Assembly (NCBI RefSeq): GCF_019175285.1
Contig: NC_056523.1
Coordinates: forward strand, 297,633,450 to 297,697,449
Source of the DNA: Sceloporus undulatus
Lineage: Eukaryota; Chordata; Lepidosauria; Squamata; Phrynosomatidae
DNA: 64,000 nucleotides
Direction of reading: 5' to 3'
The notes below the pieces were generated by a model, which saw only the letters and a program-made list of their open reading frames with translations, did no database searches and was not told the origin of the DNA. Both the position numbers and the translations under genes were made by a program. The first letter of the stretch is position 1; the number at the start of each line of letters is the position of its first letter. Below, in pieces: positions 23,753 to 35,889 of this stretch.

Positions 23753-24041
23753 CTATGACAATTCAAGATTTGGTTGGTTCCAATTAGGTGCATCATTCTG
23801 AAAAAAGTGTAATTTCTGGATATTCAATTAGAAACGAAGCCTAGGACATAGACTTACTCAGCAGCACTGAATGGCTGTCAATCACTGAAACCCATATCAT
23901 ATTCTTGTTCAGGAAATAGTGCAAGAAGACTGAATTTGAGATTCCAACACTCTAAGGTGCAACATGACATAACCCCTGATGGAATTTCTTGGCTGCCACT
24001 TGCATAAGGCCAAAAGCATGTCAGTGCTAGATGCCTCAGTA

Positions 24042-24272
24042 CATGGGCCCATGGTATCCACTGGGGTTTGGTTCAAGGATCCCCTGTGGATACCAAAATC
24101 TGTGGATGTTCATGTCCTCTTAAATACTATGGCAAACTAAAATGGTGTCCCTTATATAAAATGGTAAAATCAAGGTTTGCATTTTCAAACACACACACAC
24201 ACACACTCAAACTGTGGATGGCTGAATAAGGAATCCATGGATACGGAATCTGTGAATACAGAAGGCTGACTG
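24042..24272 (-). mobile_element. Tigger-like MITE, TA-flanked
   Basis: TA at 24040-24041 and 24273-24274. Read on the minus strand it starts 'cagtcagccttctgtattca' and holds the 'ggatcccctgtggatacc' block (plus sense) shared with copies at 43526, 58655 and 63732. A CA microsatellite has grown inside it at about 24190. Confidence 0.7.
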
Positions 24273-24508
24273 TACTCCTTCATCGCAGTAGAATGTGCGG
24301 TGAGTATAGGCAGAAAATGTAAGTATGGAGTCTCAGCAAGACATTATAGTGAAGAGGTAATATGAAGTCGCCTCTTAGGGCTACATATTTCAGAGTGGAT
24401 GCAGTTTCCCTGTTGTTGTTTTTAGAAAAACCCAGTGTGTTATTTTTTTTTTTTAGGGGAGAAGGAAATGGGGAATGATGTGATTTTGAATTCTTGCTTG
24501 GGTACCAA

Positions 24509-24509
<1 letters not shown>

Positions 24510-24541
<32 letters not shown>
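24510..24541. repeat. (AAT)n microsatellite
   Basis: About ten AAT units, probably the tail of an otherwise lost L2-type insertion. Confidence 0.8.
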
Positions 24542-24542
<1 letters not shown>

Positions 24543-27500
24543 TCATTGCAAAACATTAAAAAAAGATAAGCAACTGCCTTATAGTGAGTCATGCTATTTT
24601 CCCAACATACCCAGGTACTGTCTACACACTGAGTAGCAGCAGCCCTCCAACCAAGAATTGTTCCTATCCCTGTTAGAAAAGCCCAGGGCTAAATCTGACG
24701 CATGTGAACTCTGATTGAACGATATATCTTGATCACTTAGTTTACACAAAATATTATGGGAATGCCAGAAAAACATACAAACCAAATCATTACTAGAAAC
24801 AGAGAAACAGGCATCCTCCATCACTTGTCTAGAATCCAGTCACATGGCATAATGTTATTTATTTGCCCTGTTTTTCAGGTTATAAAGTTAAAGCTAGTTT
24901 TCCCAAAAAGAATAGGAATAATAAATTCCCTTTCCCCTCTTGTCTAAAAACTGCTTCAAGAAATTTATTGAAATTTCTTGTTAAGCTAGGGCTGTTATCA
25001 GATGAGTTGATGCACATTAAAATTATTCTGAATTTAAAAATATATTTGGTTTTTAGAAGTACTCTAATCTGAGTACAACAGTAGATAGCCTCTTTGAAAA
25101 GGCACTTTTCCCTGTATGGGTGCCTAAATATGGTATCTGCCATCTGCAATTTGGGAGAGTGCATGTGTTGAAGGTACTAAAATGTTTTTGAAATCTTCTG
25201 CTTGATTAACTAGGGACAATTTTTAATCAAATACATTTTAAATGTATTAACTGAATTAATTAAAATATTGGATTTTGGTCCTACCATTACATTTACTGCC
25301 TGTAAAAAGCAGGCAGAAAAAGTCAAGTCTGTACTCAAAGTTATCATCTAGCAAAAATATTTCTAAATCATGCCACAGTTGGGGGAACTGTTTGGGGAAT
25401 AGTAATTCTATGAAAATGAATCTTCATGACTGAAGTTAGTTTTTATCATGCCATTTCTGCAATAAATAATACTCTTATGATCAAATGAGGGAAGTGAAAG
25501 ACGATAGATATGCAATGTGGTAACAAAACATAATGTAATTTTCAGTGTAATTATTCTCTTCTGGGGTGGGGTGGGGGATAATAATTGAAACTTTAAGCTT
25601 ATTACTGCTCACTAAAGTACATTTTTCTCCCTTGACAAGGAGTCTGTCAAAACAGATAATTATGGAAATGCTAGAAATAGTTTGAAAGAAGACAGGAGCT
25701 GTCACAAAAAGTTTCTTCTTTTTAACATTTCACCTTGTATCCAACTGTGCAATTCAGAAGCCATTTAGTTTTTATTACTGCACAGCAAACACACAGTGCA
25801 TTAGAAATGAAAAGCAGTTATTTACCGTATTCTTTATTCCAAGTCACTTTCAGACTTTCCCATCCATACAAATGAATTCTTTTTTTTTGCATTAAAATGC
25901 AACTTAGATTTTTTTTAAAAGTTAACTATCTCCAGTCTCAAAGAACCAGAATAGTTTTTACTGATGTAACTTTGTTAGGATTTAACTCTTTGGATAGTAT
26001 TTGGCTTATTCCAATAACTAAATGCTATTAAGAAACACCTCCCAGAAAATCCTGCTGTCCTATTATTGTAGATGGAGTGGGGGAATCCAAAACAGAAATA
26101 TTGGAAGTGGAGGTGCTAAACTTTTCACCTGCCTGCCATTTCTCCATGCCAAATCATGTTTCTGACGTAGTTTCCAAGGATAAAATGGAATTCTTGAATC
26201 TTGTGAGATAAATGTGGCCAATGGTCAGGGAAATGGTTCTAAATACATAAAGGATCTGTGCTTTGTTATGTTTGTCTTGAGCCCCATGCCCCATAATCCC
26301 CACCAAAACAACAGAGTGCATTTGGGCTAAACATTTTCACCAAGTATTTTGGGATCCAATTAGGAAAGAAGCCCTAAAGTTATGCATCCAGACATGAAAC
26401 ACAAATAGTGGAATTTTCAATAACACCCCCTTGTCCCTCACAGGAAAATAAAGGGCTAAGTCTTTGTCCACTTGGAGAGAGATATGAGAGAAATAGACAG
26501 AGGGATTTGCTATATAACAGCTTCAGCATGAAATATGGTCAAAACCATTCCCCAGTTCAAAAGCTGTCAAAGAACATTTACTGTATCAACACTGTTGTCA
26601 GAAGCTGTCTAATACAGAAACCAAATCAATCCATCTTGGGAGTGATTTGAGATAAAATACTATGGCTTTGGAATAATGTGGAGAAACAGAAAAGCTGCCA
26701 CACACAAAGCCATGGGTTAAGAAAGTTTACTTGGGATAGGTTTACTTCAAAACAATTAATCCTTATTTAAATGTAGCATGTGCTATGTACAATAAAATGC
26801 ATGTGCATTTACCGTATTATGAACAGCCAGCACACTTTCATTTGCTGCAAGACAACTGTGAGGCCATACAACTGGTTTTGCCAATGCTTTAGAACTAATA
26901 CACCTGTCCAAGGGAAGACCCACTTTTTCTGGCTTTATGGGGCTATAGGAAGAAGCCAGGAGAATCCTGCCACGCTTTTCCCAGAATCAAACAAAAATTG
27001 CAATGACTTATATACACCGTATCCCAGCTGTGAACCAAGCAAGCAAGCAGTAGAAGCAGGGCTAGGTAATGGTGCCACTCTTGTGCTTGCACCAGGGAAG
27101 CAGAAAGTTGAATCTCGCTTCATATATCTAAATGCTTATCCAGGTTTAAGGTCTTGTTACAGTTCTTTCCCCATTACATTGAACACTGTTTTCTGCACAT
27201 AACTGTGAATGTATACACTATATTTCAGTGTAATTCCAACAGAAATACTTTAAAAACAGTATGTCAAGGCTGTGAAAAGTATGTTTTATTAGCACTATGA
27301 AATATTAATGCAATTTCCTTTGCTGTCCTGGAAAATGTATTGGCAACTGGACTGGAGGACTGTACCTTAATGGCAACTGTTACAAGGGAGTGGCTATTAT
27401 AGTTTTATTTCCAGAATATTTGTTACACTGGATTCTGGAATGTCTAATCTTCTGTTAAAACAATTAAACAGACAACAAGGTTGCTATTTATCACATTATG

Positions 27501-27719
27501 CTTGGTAATTTAAATGTAAAGTGGATTTTCAAATAATGCCCTGGTTAGGAATACAATTCCCACTTCTACCAATAAACTAAATATTTTAAAAAAATTTAGA
27601 TAAACAGATACATTTAAAAGAGAGTTCCAGAACCACTTTCTGACTGAACTTGTAAACAGAGCTTGGGGAAGTTCATTGTCCAATCTCTCTGTGAACAAAA
27701 TAAAATCAAAGTCTCTTAC

Positions 27720-27760
27720 CTCAATTGTAGGTGGGTCGTTTCTTTTTTTCCTAATCCAAG
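27720..27760 (-). CDS. NDUFAF2: NDUFAF2 exon 3
   Basis: A 41-base exon on the minus strand. The acceptor ('tttctttgcag') ends at 27761, and the donor 'gtaaga' starts at 27719. It codes the last two bases of an Ala codon and WIRKKRNDPPTIE, aligning with human WIRRTRKTPPTME residue for residue. Phase is conserved: exon 2 ends with the first base of the Ala codon, and exon 4 starts on a codon boundary. It is too short to be found as an open frame and was recognised from the protein match and both splice sites. Confidence 0.95.
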
Positions 27761-28011
27761 CTGCAAAGAAATTTTTTTGAAGAGGTAAAACATATTTGAT
27801 AATTTCTAATTTGCATCAATAATATTTATTTATATAAATATTTCAAGGCTGAAAAAAGATAAATTGAAATTGAAATTAAATTGAACCCCATGTCAACATT
27901 ATGATTACAAAACAGACAACAAAATCAACAAACAAGAAGTAGTATGCCTGTTTCAATTCGATCAGTCATTTTAGTACAAAAACTAAAATACAGCAGCAAG
28001 CAACAAACCAA

Positions 28012-28056
<45 letters not shown>

Positions 28057-29163
28057 GTTTATTTGTATCCCGCTTTTCCTTTTCAGATCAAAGCGGGTTA
28101 CAGGAGCACGACAGTGTGCAAAACATTCCAACAGCATATACATCTAAAAACGCGAACGGTACAATCAAACAGATTAAAAACAGATAAAAAAACCTACCAA
28201 TTAAAACCATAACAACAGCTAACAAAAGTGCAAGTGCATCAATACATCGGGGGGGAGAGTGGCTATTACATTGTCTGGGGGAAAGCCTGTTTAAATAGGA
28301 AGGTTTTTAAGCTCTTCCTGAATATGTCGAGGGAGGTAGCCGAGCAGAACTCATCAGGAAGAGAGTTCCAGAGCTGCGGGGCCGAGCTGGAAAATGCCCT
28401 TTGTGCAAATGCAGAATGTTTCATGTTTGGAACTCTTAACAATTGCTTCCCGGCCGACCTGAGAGTGCGGGGCGGATTATATGGGGAGAGGCGGTCCTCC
28501 AAGTTCCCTGGGTCCAAGCCATTTAGGGCTTTATAGGTAATAACCAACATGTTGTATTGTGCCCAGAAGCGGATGGGCAGCCAGTGTAGATCTTGTAAAA
28601 CAGGTGTTATATGGCTGGTCCTGGAGCATCCAGTGAACAGCCTGGCTGCCATATTCTGCACCAATTGAAGCTTCCGGGTTTGGTACAAGGGTTGCCCCAC
28701 GTAGAGCGCATTACAGAAGTCCAACCGAGAGGTTACCAGAGCATGTACCACCGTTTCAAGGTCCTCCCCCGCCCAGGTAGGGTCGCAGCTGGCGTATCAG
28801 CTGAAGCTGATAACAAGTGCTCCTGACTGTCACATCTACCTGAGATGTAAGGTGGAGCGACGAGTCCAGAAGCACCCCTAGGCTGCGGACAGAGTCCTTC
28901 AGGGGGAGCGTGACCCCGTTCAGGACGGGTGGACATATTTCCATCCCTGGGCCTGGGGAACCTATCACGAGTACTTCCGTTTTCTCTGGATTCAAACTGA
29001 GTCTGTTTTCCCTCATCCAGCCCATTACTGACTCCAGACAGGCATCTAGAGGAGAGATGCCATCCCTGGTCACTGCATCAGTCGGAGACACAGAGAAACA
29101 TATTTGGGTGTCATCAGCGTACTGATAACACTGCGCCCCGTGTCTAAAGACTAAACTATCCTC
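28012..29163 (-). mobile_element. L2-type LINE, 5'-truncated, RT end preserved
   Basis: On the minus strand: a YADD reverse-transcriptase motif at 29110-29121 (QYADDTQICF), a WMRENRLSLNPEKTEVL block at about 28985-29035, SRLDFCNALYVG and TPVLQDLHWLPI blocks in an open stretch at 28266-28751, then an LPDEF...FRKSLKTFLFKQAF end. The 3' UTR ends in 'gcgggatacaaataaacag' and an (AAT)n tail at 28012-28053. The reading frame shifts near 28750. It is truncated upstream of YADD, as by incomplete reverse transcription. It is the best-kept LINE in the window. Confidence 0.8.
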
Positions 29164-29191
29164 TTAATTAATAGTCTGAAATACAAACATT

Positions 29192-29425
29192 GGCCCCATA
29201 CAGACAGGCTAAAATAAAGCTGCTTCGGGACACTTTGGACGTATGCTGTTTGAATGTTGCATGCGTCCTAAGAATCCAGAAGTCACACCAAAGCCACAAT
29301 CTAGTCCTAAGGACTGGAGCACAGCTTTGGCACAGCTGCCAGACTCTTAGGAGACATGCAACATTTAAAGAGCATACCTCCAAAGTGTCCCGAAGCAGCT
29401 TTATTTTGACAGTCTGTATGGGGCC
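29192..29425. mobile_element. Fold-back MITE, Harbinger-like
   Basis: Almost the whole 234 bases form one inverted repeat: the left end 'ggccccatacagacaggcta' and the right end '...agtctgtatggggcc', with arms sharing 'aataaagctgcttcgggaca'. A 3-base ATT flanks both ends, which fits PIF/Harbinger-type insertion. Half of a related copy sits inside the DIRS element at 31583-31674. No coding capacity. Confidence 0.7.
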
Positions 29426-29927
29426 ATTGTTGAGATCTGCATAAATGTATTTCTCCAAGTTCTATAAATTTGGGAATACTTCCAAAAGATCCTCAGTCTT
29501 GTTCCCATTCCTCCTTGGAGCCACTCAAGTAAGCAAATTATATTAATAGATGTAGACACAAGATAAGACAATTATTTATTTCTCTACTTTTTATACATAT
29601 ACATCTCTCTCATTCAGTTCTGAGTCATCAAAGAGATAGTTAATGTAATTTTACTCTTATTTTGTTAAGTCTTTTGGGAATGGCACCTTAAGAATTTCCA
29701 GAATTACTGTATTTTCTGGCATATAAGACTACTTTTTAACCCAGGAAAATGGAACGTTGGACTTACCTGATAGACGTCCCTTTCCAGCAGAGAAGGTCCG
29801 AGCAGGTGGAGCTACCCCAGGAACCCCAGTCGATTCCAAGCTGAGGGAAAATTTTTATCTTAATTGTATTCTGAACTAGGTAAGTCGCTCACCCGCACCA
29901 GTAGGCAAAATAGGGTGGGGAGGATGC

Positions 29928-30013
29928 TCGGACCTTCTCTGCTGGAAAGGGACGTCTATCAGGTAAGTCCAACGTTCCATTTCCCAGCAGAGAAGGGGTG
30001 AGCATCCTGACTC
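29928..30013 (-). repeat. DIRS internal complementary region
   Basis: The first part (29928-29980) is the inverted copy of the element's right end at 29750-29802. The second part (29981-30013) is the inverted copy, nearly perfect, of its other end at 32260-32293. In DIRS elements such a region bridges the two termini and is thought to template circle formation. Seeing both halves abut in this order is the strongest structural evidence for the family. Confidence 0.75.
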
Positions 30014-30019
30014 CGGGAT

Positions 30020-30694
30020 TTACAAAAGCAGTCGAATACTAGGGAGGCCAGCTGGCGTGGAGGGTGAATTGGTCACTACATGTTGTAACACCCTCTGGCC
30101 AAAGGCCGCCTCGGCTGACTGAAACAGGTCAAGCTTATAATGCCTGACGAAGGTGGAAGGAGACTTCCGTGTGGCTGCTCTGCAAATTTCAGCCAGGGGG
30201 GCATTGGTGGTCAGCGCCGCTGAGGTAGCCACATTCCTGGTTGAGAGGGCAGTGATACCCCCTGGCGGTTGCAAGTTGAGCGTCTTATAGCATAGGACGA
30301 TGCACTCTCTAATCCATCTCGCCAGACTTGAGATTGACACCTTTCTTCCCTTCGAGTTAGGTCTAAAGGAGACGAATAGGACCTCTGATTTCCTGAAGGT
30401 GGTCATCCTCTTGAGATAGATCTTTATGGCCCTGCGAATGTCGAGGGTATGCCAGATCTTCTCCAAGTCCTTGGAGGGTCGTGGGCAGAAGGAAGGGAGG
30501 ACAATGTCTTGAGATGTGTGGAAAACAGAGTTGACCTTAGGGATGAAGGTCGGATCAGGTCTCAGGAGGGCCGAGTCTGGTCTGATGACGCATAATTCCT
30601 TGCAGACAGAAAGGGCGCCTATCTCGGAGACGTACCTCGCCGACGTGAGCGCCGTCAACATCACTGTCTTGAAAGTCAGGAACTTGAGGGGCAC
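30020..30694 (-). pseudogene. Tyrosine recombinase part of DIRS fossil
   Basis: An open stretch of 224 codons with tyrosine-recombinase catalytic-domain blocks: LTALTSARYVSEIGAL near the start, GGITALSTRNVATSAAL in the middle and SPSTFVRHYKLDLF near the end, the usual DIRS layout. Core-binding-domain-like sequence lies upstream. In DIRS elements this enzyme integrates the circular DNA copy. It belongs to the broken element at 29748-32293 and is not a host gene. Confidence 0.7.
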
Positions 30695-31338
30695 CTCCTT
30701 CAGAGGTTCGAATGGATAGTCAGGGCTTTAAGAATCGCATGGAGGTCCCAGGAAGGGAACCGGTGCTTGGTTGGGGGCGCCCTGTTGGCAACCCCTTTAA
30801 GCAATCTGTGGATATGGGGGTGGTGAGATATCTTCGCCACATCCTCGTGGGGGAGGATGGAGGTGATAGCTGCCACCTGTCTCTTTATGGTGTTAGGGCG
30901 TAGGCCCTGTAGGAATCCGTCCTGGAAGAATTGAAGGACTGTAGAGATTGAGATCTTGATGAAATCCTTCTTTTTGTGCTTACACCACCTTTTAAATGCC
31001 CTGAAGGTGTACTCGTAAATTCTGAGAGTGGATTAACGTCTAGATGCCAGAATGGATTCCACTATCTCTGGAGTGTAGCCGTAGCCCATCAGCATGTGGC
31101 GTTCAATTTCCAGGCGTGAAGCCGTAGCCAGGTTGGGTCTGGGTGGTGGATTTGCCCTTGAGCTAGCAGGTCCGGCCTGACTGGAAGGGGAAAACTCTGG
31201 GTTGCCATGCTGAGGATCTCGGAAAACCAGGGTCACCGGGGCCACGCTGGGGCCACGAGGATGACCTGCGCTCTGGCCCTGCATATCCTGGATAGCAGCT
31301 TTGTGAGTAGAGGAGCTGAGGGGAACGCATAGAGAAGA

Positions 31339-31580
31339 GACAGAGCCCTCCCTCCATGGCCAACTGTCATCGTCCAGACTGGAGGGAGTGAGGGGGCAGG
31401 TCCAACACCATCAGGACTGCCCTGAAGGGACAGAGCCCTCCCTCCACGGCCAACTGTCATCGTCCAGCCTGGATCGAGTGAGAGGGCGGGTCCAACACCA
31501 TTGGGACTGCCCTGAAGAGACAGAGCCCTCCCTCCACGGCCAACTGTCATCATCCAGCCTGGAGGGAGTGAGGGGTGGGT
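31339..31580 (-). repeat. 90-base tandem repeat, about 2.7 units
   Basis: Units start at 31339, 31429 and 31519, each with 'gacagagccctccctccayg', then 'ccaactgtcatc' and 'gggagtga' or a variant. The period is exactly 90 bases. It lies inside the DIRS element. Confidence 0.85.
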
Positions 31581-31582
31581 AG

Positions 31583-31674
31583 GGCCTCCGGACTCTTAGG
31601 ACCCATGCATCATTTAAATAGCATACCTCCAAAGAGACCCGAAGCAGCTTTATTTTGGCAGTCTGTAACAGGCC
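31583..31674. mobile_element. Half Harbinger-like MITE inside DIRS
   Basis: It matches the right arm of the fold-back MITE at 29192-29425: 'gactcttagg', 'catttaaatagcatacctcc', 'cgaagcagctttattttg', end 'agtctgtaacaggcc'. It separates the gag-like part from the RNase H-like part of the DIRS fossil, so it arrived after it. Confidence 0.65.
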
Positions 31675-33050
31675 TTGGTGTCAGGATTGGGTAGGAGGTC
31701 CAAGAGTTGACGGGACCACTGGAGGCTGGCGCGCATTACCATCGAGACTGAAGTTGCTGCCTTAATGGCTATGGACATGGCTTCGTGGGCCTTTTTGAGC
31801 GTCCCTTCAGCCCTTCTGTCCTCCGGGTTGCGGAGGGTGAGCTTGCCATCCCAACTGAACATGGCGGATGAAACTAGCGCTGACACGGGAGTGTCGACCA
31901 ATGGGACCTTAACCAGGGCTCCTCTTCGCCGGCCATGGCCGGTGGAAGGTGGAAGAGAGAAGGAAGAGGAGAAGCAGAAGGAAGGAAAGCAGGGAAAGGG
32001 ATTCCTTGTCTTTTTTGTTTAATTAGAAGGGGGGAGAGAGAGAGAGGGAGGGAGGGACCCAGGTGATTCTGGGGAGCTGGATAAGGAAAAAATTCCAAAG
32101 GCTCAAAAGAGCGAAGAAAAATTCCGTCCTACCAGGAGCAAGGAAGGAAGAAGACTTGGGTTCCTGGGGTAGATCCTGGGGCAGGGGCGGGCCCTGGGCC
32201 CTGATTGTGTCTTTTGCTCTCTACCTGCCTATCAGGAGCCAAGTGGGTGGAGCCACCCAGAGTCAGGATGCTCGCCCCCTTCTCTGCTGGGAAATCTTCT
32301 CCAAAGTCGGGAGTTGTCTTATATGCCAGGTGTCATCATATAGGGCAGGTGCTGAAACTTCCGAGCTGGACTGGAGAATCTGCGGTCGCCACATGTGAGG
32401 GGGGGGAGTTCAAAAACAGTTGCGGCCGCATCCCCGCCATATGCAGCGACCTTATGAAAACCCCAAGTACGGTAAAAGAAATTCCACTCACCAGGATTTG
32501 TGGAAAGAAGTGACTTAACGCGGTACCGATGACGAGGTGAGGGGGCACCTCACGGGGAAGGTGTAAGTGAAGGGCGAAGCAAGCTGCAGGCATCTGGGAC
32601 GCCCGGGGTATGGAAAAAAGAGCCATGTTTGCACTACTGCTCTGATAGTCTTGGAGACAGGGAGGGCTGGGCAGGCAGAGAGAGCTGACCAATCCAAGCA
32701 AGCTTTGTATACAAGTTTTCCTGCTAAGTACCTGCATGTCATAAGCATCTGAATTAAAATTACCATACTGAAATCAAATCTGATGGTTTTTTTTAATTTT
32801 TATTTGGTGTGCGTTGGAAGAGGGGTAGTCTTATATAGCGAATATATTCCAAACTATATTTTAACAGGAAAAGTTGGGAGTCATCTTATACACCCAGTCA
32901 TCTTATACACCAGAAAATATGGTATTTTACTTCCATTACAGTATGTCTCTATAGGACTGAAGAAAGGATGTTTCCAATAAGAAATATAACTCCAGTTTTT
33001 CCCTCTCCTAGATTGCTTTGTCTCAGAACTGTTCCAAAATACAGTTTCTG

Positions 33051-33245
33051 AGAGCCAGTGTAGTGTACTGGTTTGATCACTGGACTATGACTCTGGAAAC
33101 CAGAGTTCATTTTCCCACTTGGCCATGACAACTTACTGAGTGACTTTGGGTGAGTAACATACTCTCAGCCCCAGAAAACCCTGGGGCAGGGTCGCCTTAT
33201 TGTCACCATAAATCAGAAATGACTTGAAGGCACACAACAATAATA
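33051..33245 (+). mobile_element. tRNA-derived SINE
   Basis: The head 'agagccagtgtagtgtactg' (A box) and a B-box-like 'agttcattttccc', then 'gagtgactttgggtgagtaa' and a tail 'cttgaaggcacacaacaata'. Same family as 2825 and 37590, moderately diverged. Confidence 0.7.
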
Positions 33246-35889
33246 AACACATATATTTATTCTTTTTTAAATCAAAGTGTAACTTTGACATTCATTCCAC
33301 AATACTATTCCTTAATTTCATCCAAATCTATGACCAATTGCACTTTTATGCAGATTCATTCAGAACAGCTTCTATGTGGAATGCTACCAAAGGAAAAGAA
33401 AACATACATACACATGGATGGTGTCCAACTTTACCAGATTCTCCTCAAAGCCTTTGTAAATCCACTGACTGACTGCAATTCAAATTGCCTAATTATATAG
33501 TCATCATTAATTATATAAATACAGCCCTATCTATAGTCTGTGCTGATGATAACGCTACATTTGTCTGAGTAGAATTTAGCAAGATAAACTGGACATTTCA
33601 TACCTTGAGACCTTGGCATTCTTTCATCAGCACTCATTTGCATTCTCATTAGTATGCATGAGATTTTCATTGAACTTTAAGACTCCTACTGGCGTATAAC
33701 GTATTGTAATGAGCGTAAAAGTGAGCATGCAAATTAAAACTACCATTAATCACTAAATGTTACCCATTAAAAGAGAGCGGGGGAGGGAGACATACAGATC
33801 AGAATGGGCAAATGGTAAAACGCAGCATCAGGGACACAAAATCCCAAATCACTAGATATTGAAAAATAATGGACATCTTTACATGAGGACCACTGACATG
33901 GGTGGAAGAGGTAAATTACCAGATAACAAACTATAATCAGATACTAACTGAGACCATTTATAAGAAAAATTATAGAAAGGTGATCTGTAGTCTATATCCT
34001 CCAGATAATGCCCCTGACAAAGGCAATTGCTTCCATCCCTAAAAGGGAAAGCTGACAGAACAAACAATAATGTCACCTAGTCCATATCTTATAATCTCAT
34101 TAAATACGCATCCATTGTCAGAAGTGAGTTCTTTTTCTATTTTGGGGCACACAAAATTCTGGCTGCAGCTGTCATGTAAAACACAATTCTCCTGTAATTT
34201 TATCATATTTGTCATCTATTATTTTAGGTTTCATCTGTATATTTGCTTTGAGGGTACTCTATCAGCTGGGGTAAGGTTTTAGGGAGGGCATGTTGCCATT
34301 TATTTTCTTGTGCAGTCACTTCACCAATCCCCAGGAAAGGAAGAGTCTCTGTGGACATTTGAACAGACTGTACAGTGGGCCCTTGGTACCCACTAGTGTA
34401 TGTGGTCATTTGTGTATGAAGATGTATGTGAGCATCTCATTTACCCACTCACTCCAATTTAGAAGTTGGAACATTAATTTTAAAAAGTAATGTATTGCTT
34501 GTTAATTTTAAAAAAACCTTATTGCCACTGTTAGTTGCTGAAAGAGTAGCTTCTTACAATATTAATACAATACGTTTATTCACGTTGGAAAAACACACAA
34601 ATACACTTGGACTCAGTCCTTCCCAGGACTTTCAAAAAGTGATATTTTAAGGACAAGTAAGCTTATTTCTTAAAAATAATAATGATGGTATGTTCCAAAA
34701 TATAACATGGTACACTAATGCTATAAATATAATTTCCACTTTAGACCAATATAATGATGTCCAGGATTCAGATATGATGAAATCCCACAAGATTGTTCAA
34801 TAAAGACATTGAGAATATAAAGAACAATTTCCACTGGGAATGATATAAGGTCCGGTACAGTTTTTTGAATGTCAAAAAATGTTATATAAATTCTAGCAGA
34901 ATTAAAGTCCACTACTTTCTTGTTACAGAAACAATCCCAAACAAAAAAGGGACTATGGTTGTCATTTTCCATAATCCACCACCTTTGCACTGAATATTTC
35001 AGCAGCTAGAACATTAACTGAAAAATCCAGTTAATGTTGTTCTTTGCATTTAAGCACCTACATTTTTCTCTGTTCTGTCTGTCATAAACACGAATATACT
35101 GCACACCTCTTCTGCCCAAATAATGGATGGGGAAACAAAGCAGTCTGAACATTTTCTTCCCGTTCTGCGAAAGGAACTGTGCTTAAAGAAAGAGACTACT
35201 GCCTATTCAAAATGCTTTTTATTTCGCTCTCTACACAAATCCTTCCAATTCAATGCAACTATAACCACAAAGAAAAAAAATGTTATGGTAATTATAAGGG
35301 TGAGCAACTGCTGTGTTAAAAATGCAAATGCGGCTAATAAAAGTGTGCCTTGACATACATGGTTTATTTTCTGTGCTGGAAAGCCAAATAAGCTGCCTAG
35401 ATATAAAAATGCATCTACCTTTCAGAAAACTACCTGAAAAAGGATTTGTTAGCAATCGTGACTTCTTATTCATGGCCACAGCCACTTTCTCCACAAAATG
35501 TTATTAAAGCTGATTACTAATACTGTGTATTTTTGTTTCCAATATTCTAATATGGAATTTTATATTTCATTTTTTAATGTGTTTATTGTCTCCTCCTTGA
35601 AAGTCAGTATTTCCAGAACTGAGTTTGAAGTCTAGACTAATAATTCTAAGATGATGGATAATGCAACGTACCAGTCAACCACAACAGTTTTCAAAATGGA
35701 AGTGTACTCTACAAAAGTAATATGGAGAAAATAATATCAAAATAAGCCAGAAAAATGTATATCACCCATAAAGAAAATCTTAAGAAATCTTAAGGCAAAG
35801 GTAAAGCTTTTGTGTCTTTCCAAATGTGTATAATAGAATTACAAGTCACTTCATCACAGATTTCCCAAACTCCATCTGGAATGTATTAC

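Larger units (their letters stand above)
13811..27719 (-). other. NDUFAF2 intron 3
   Basis: A 13.9-kb intron between exons 3 and 4. Recognised repeats inside are listed separately. No repeat or coding signal was recognised in most of 13811-14820, 15411-17099, 17541-19534, 19863-20959, 22351-22811 and 24542-27719. One weak lead at about 19430-19510, T-rich with AATAAA, has the look of an LTR polyadenylation region but has no defined ends. Confidence 0.8.
29748..32293 (-). mobile_element. DIRS-type tyrosine-recombinase retroelement (fossil)
   Basis: A fossil on the minus strand. Parts in order from its 5' end at 32293: leader, gag-like part (about 31901-31675), a MITE insertion, an RNase H-end-like part with the LLYAFPSAPLLTKLLSRI block (about 31345-31250), tyrosine recombinase (about 31100-30020), then an internal complementary region and the right end. 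Both ends carry inverted 'cagcagagaagg' sequence. No target duplication was seen, as expected for DIRS. It is broken, with several breaks, and much shorter than a full element. Good conservation of ends and of one open recombinase segment suggests moderate to young age. Confidence 0.75.
29705..32924. mobile_element. pogo-like MITE interrupted by a DIRS element
   Basis: The left end 'tactgtattttctggcatat' (29705 on) and the right end '...acaccagaaaatatggta' (to 32924) are inverted matches around about 670 bases of MITE sequence: 29705-29747 and 32294-32924. The two halves join logically at 'ccaggaaaa' and 'tcttctccaaag'. A 2.5-kb DIRS element has gone in between. The right half keeps 'agtcttatatagcg' and 'agtcatcttatacac' repeats typical of this family. 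Confidence 0.65.
27761..35889 (-). other. NDUFAF2 intron 2
   Basis: An 8.1-kb intron. It holds an L2 element, a fold-back MITE, the nested MITE/DIRS block and a SINE, listed separately. From about 33250 to 35889 only AT-rich sequence with nothing recognisable was seen. Confidence 0.8.

Noticed and set aside
26780-27202. 140-codon plus-strand frame
   Set aside because: Nothing recognisable, and it lies in NDUFAF2 intron 3 without exon-like boundaries.
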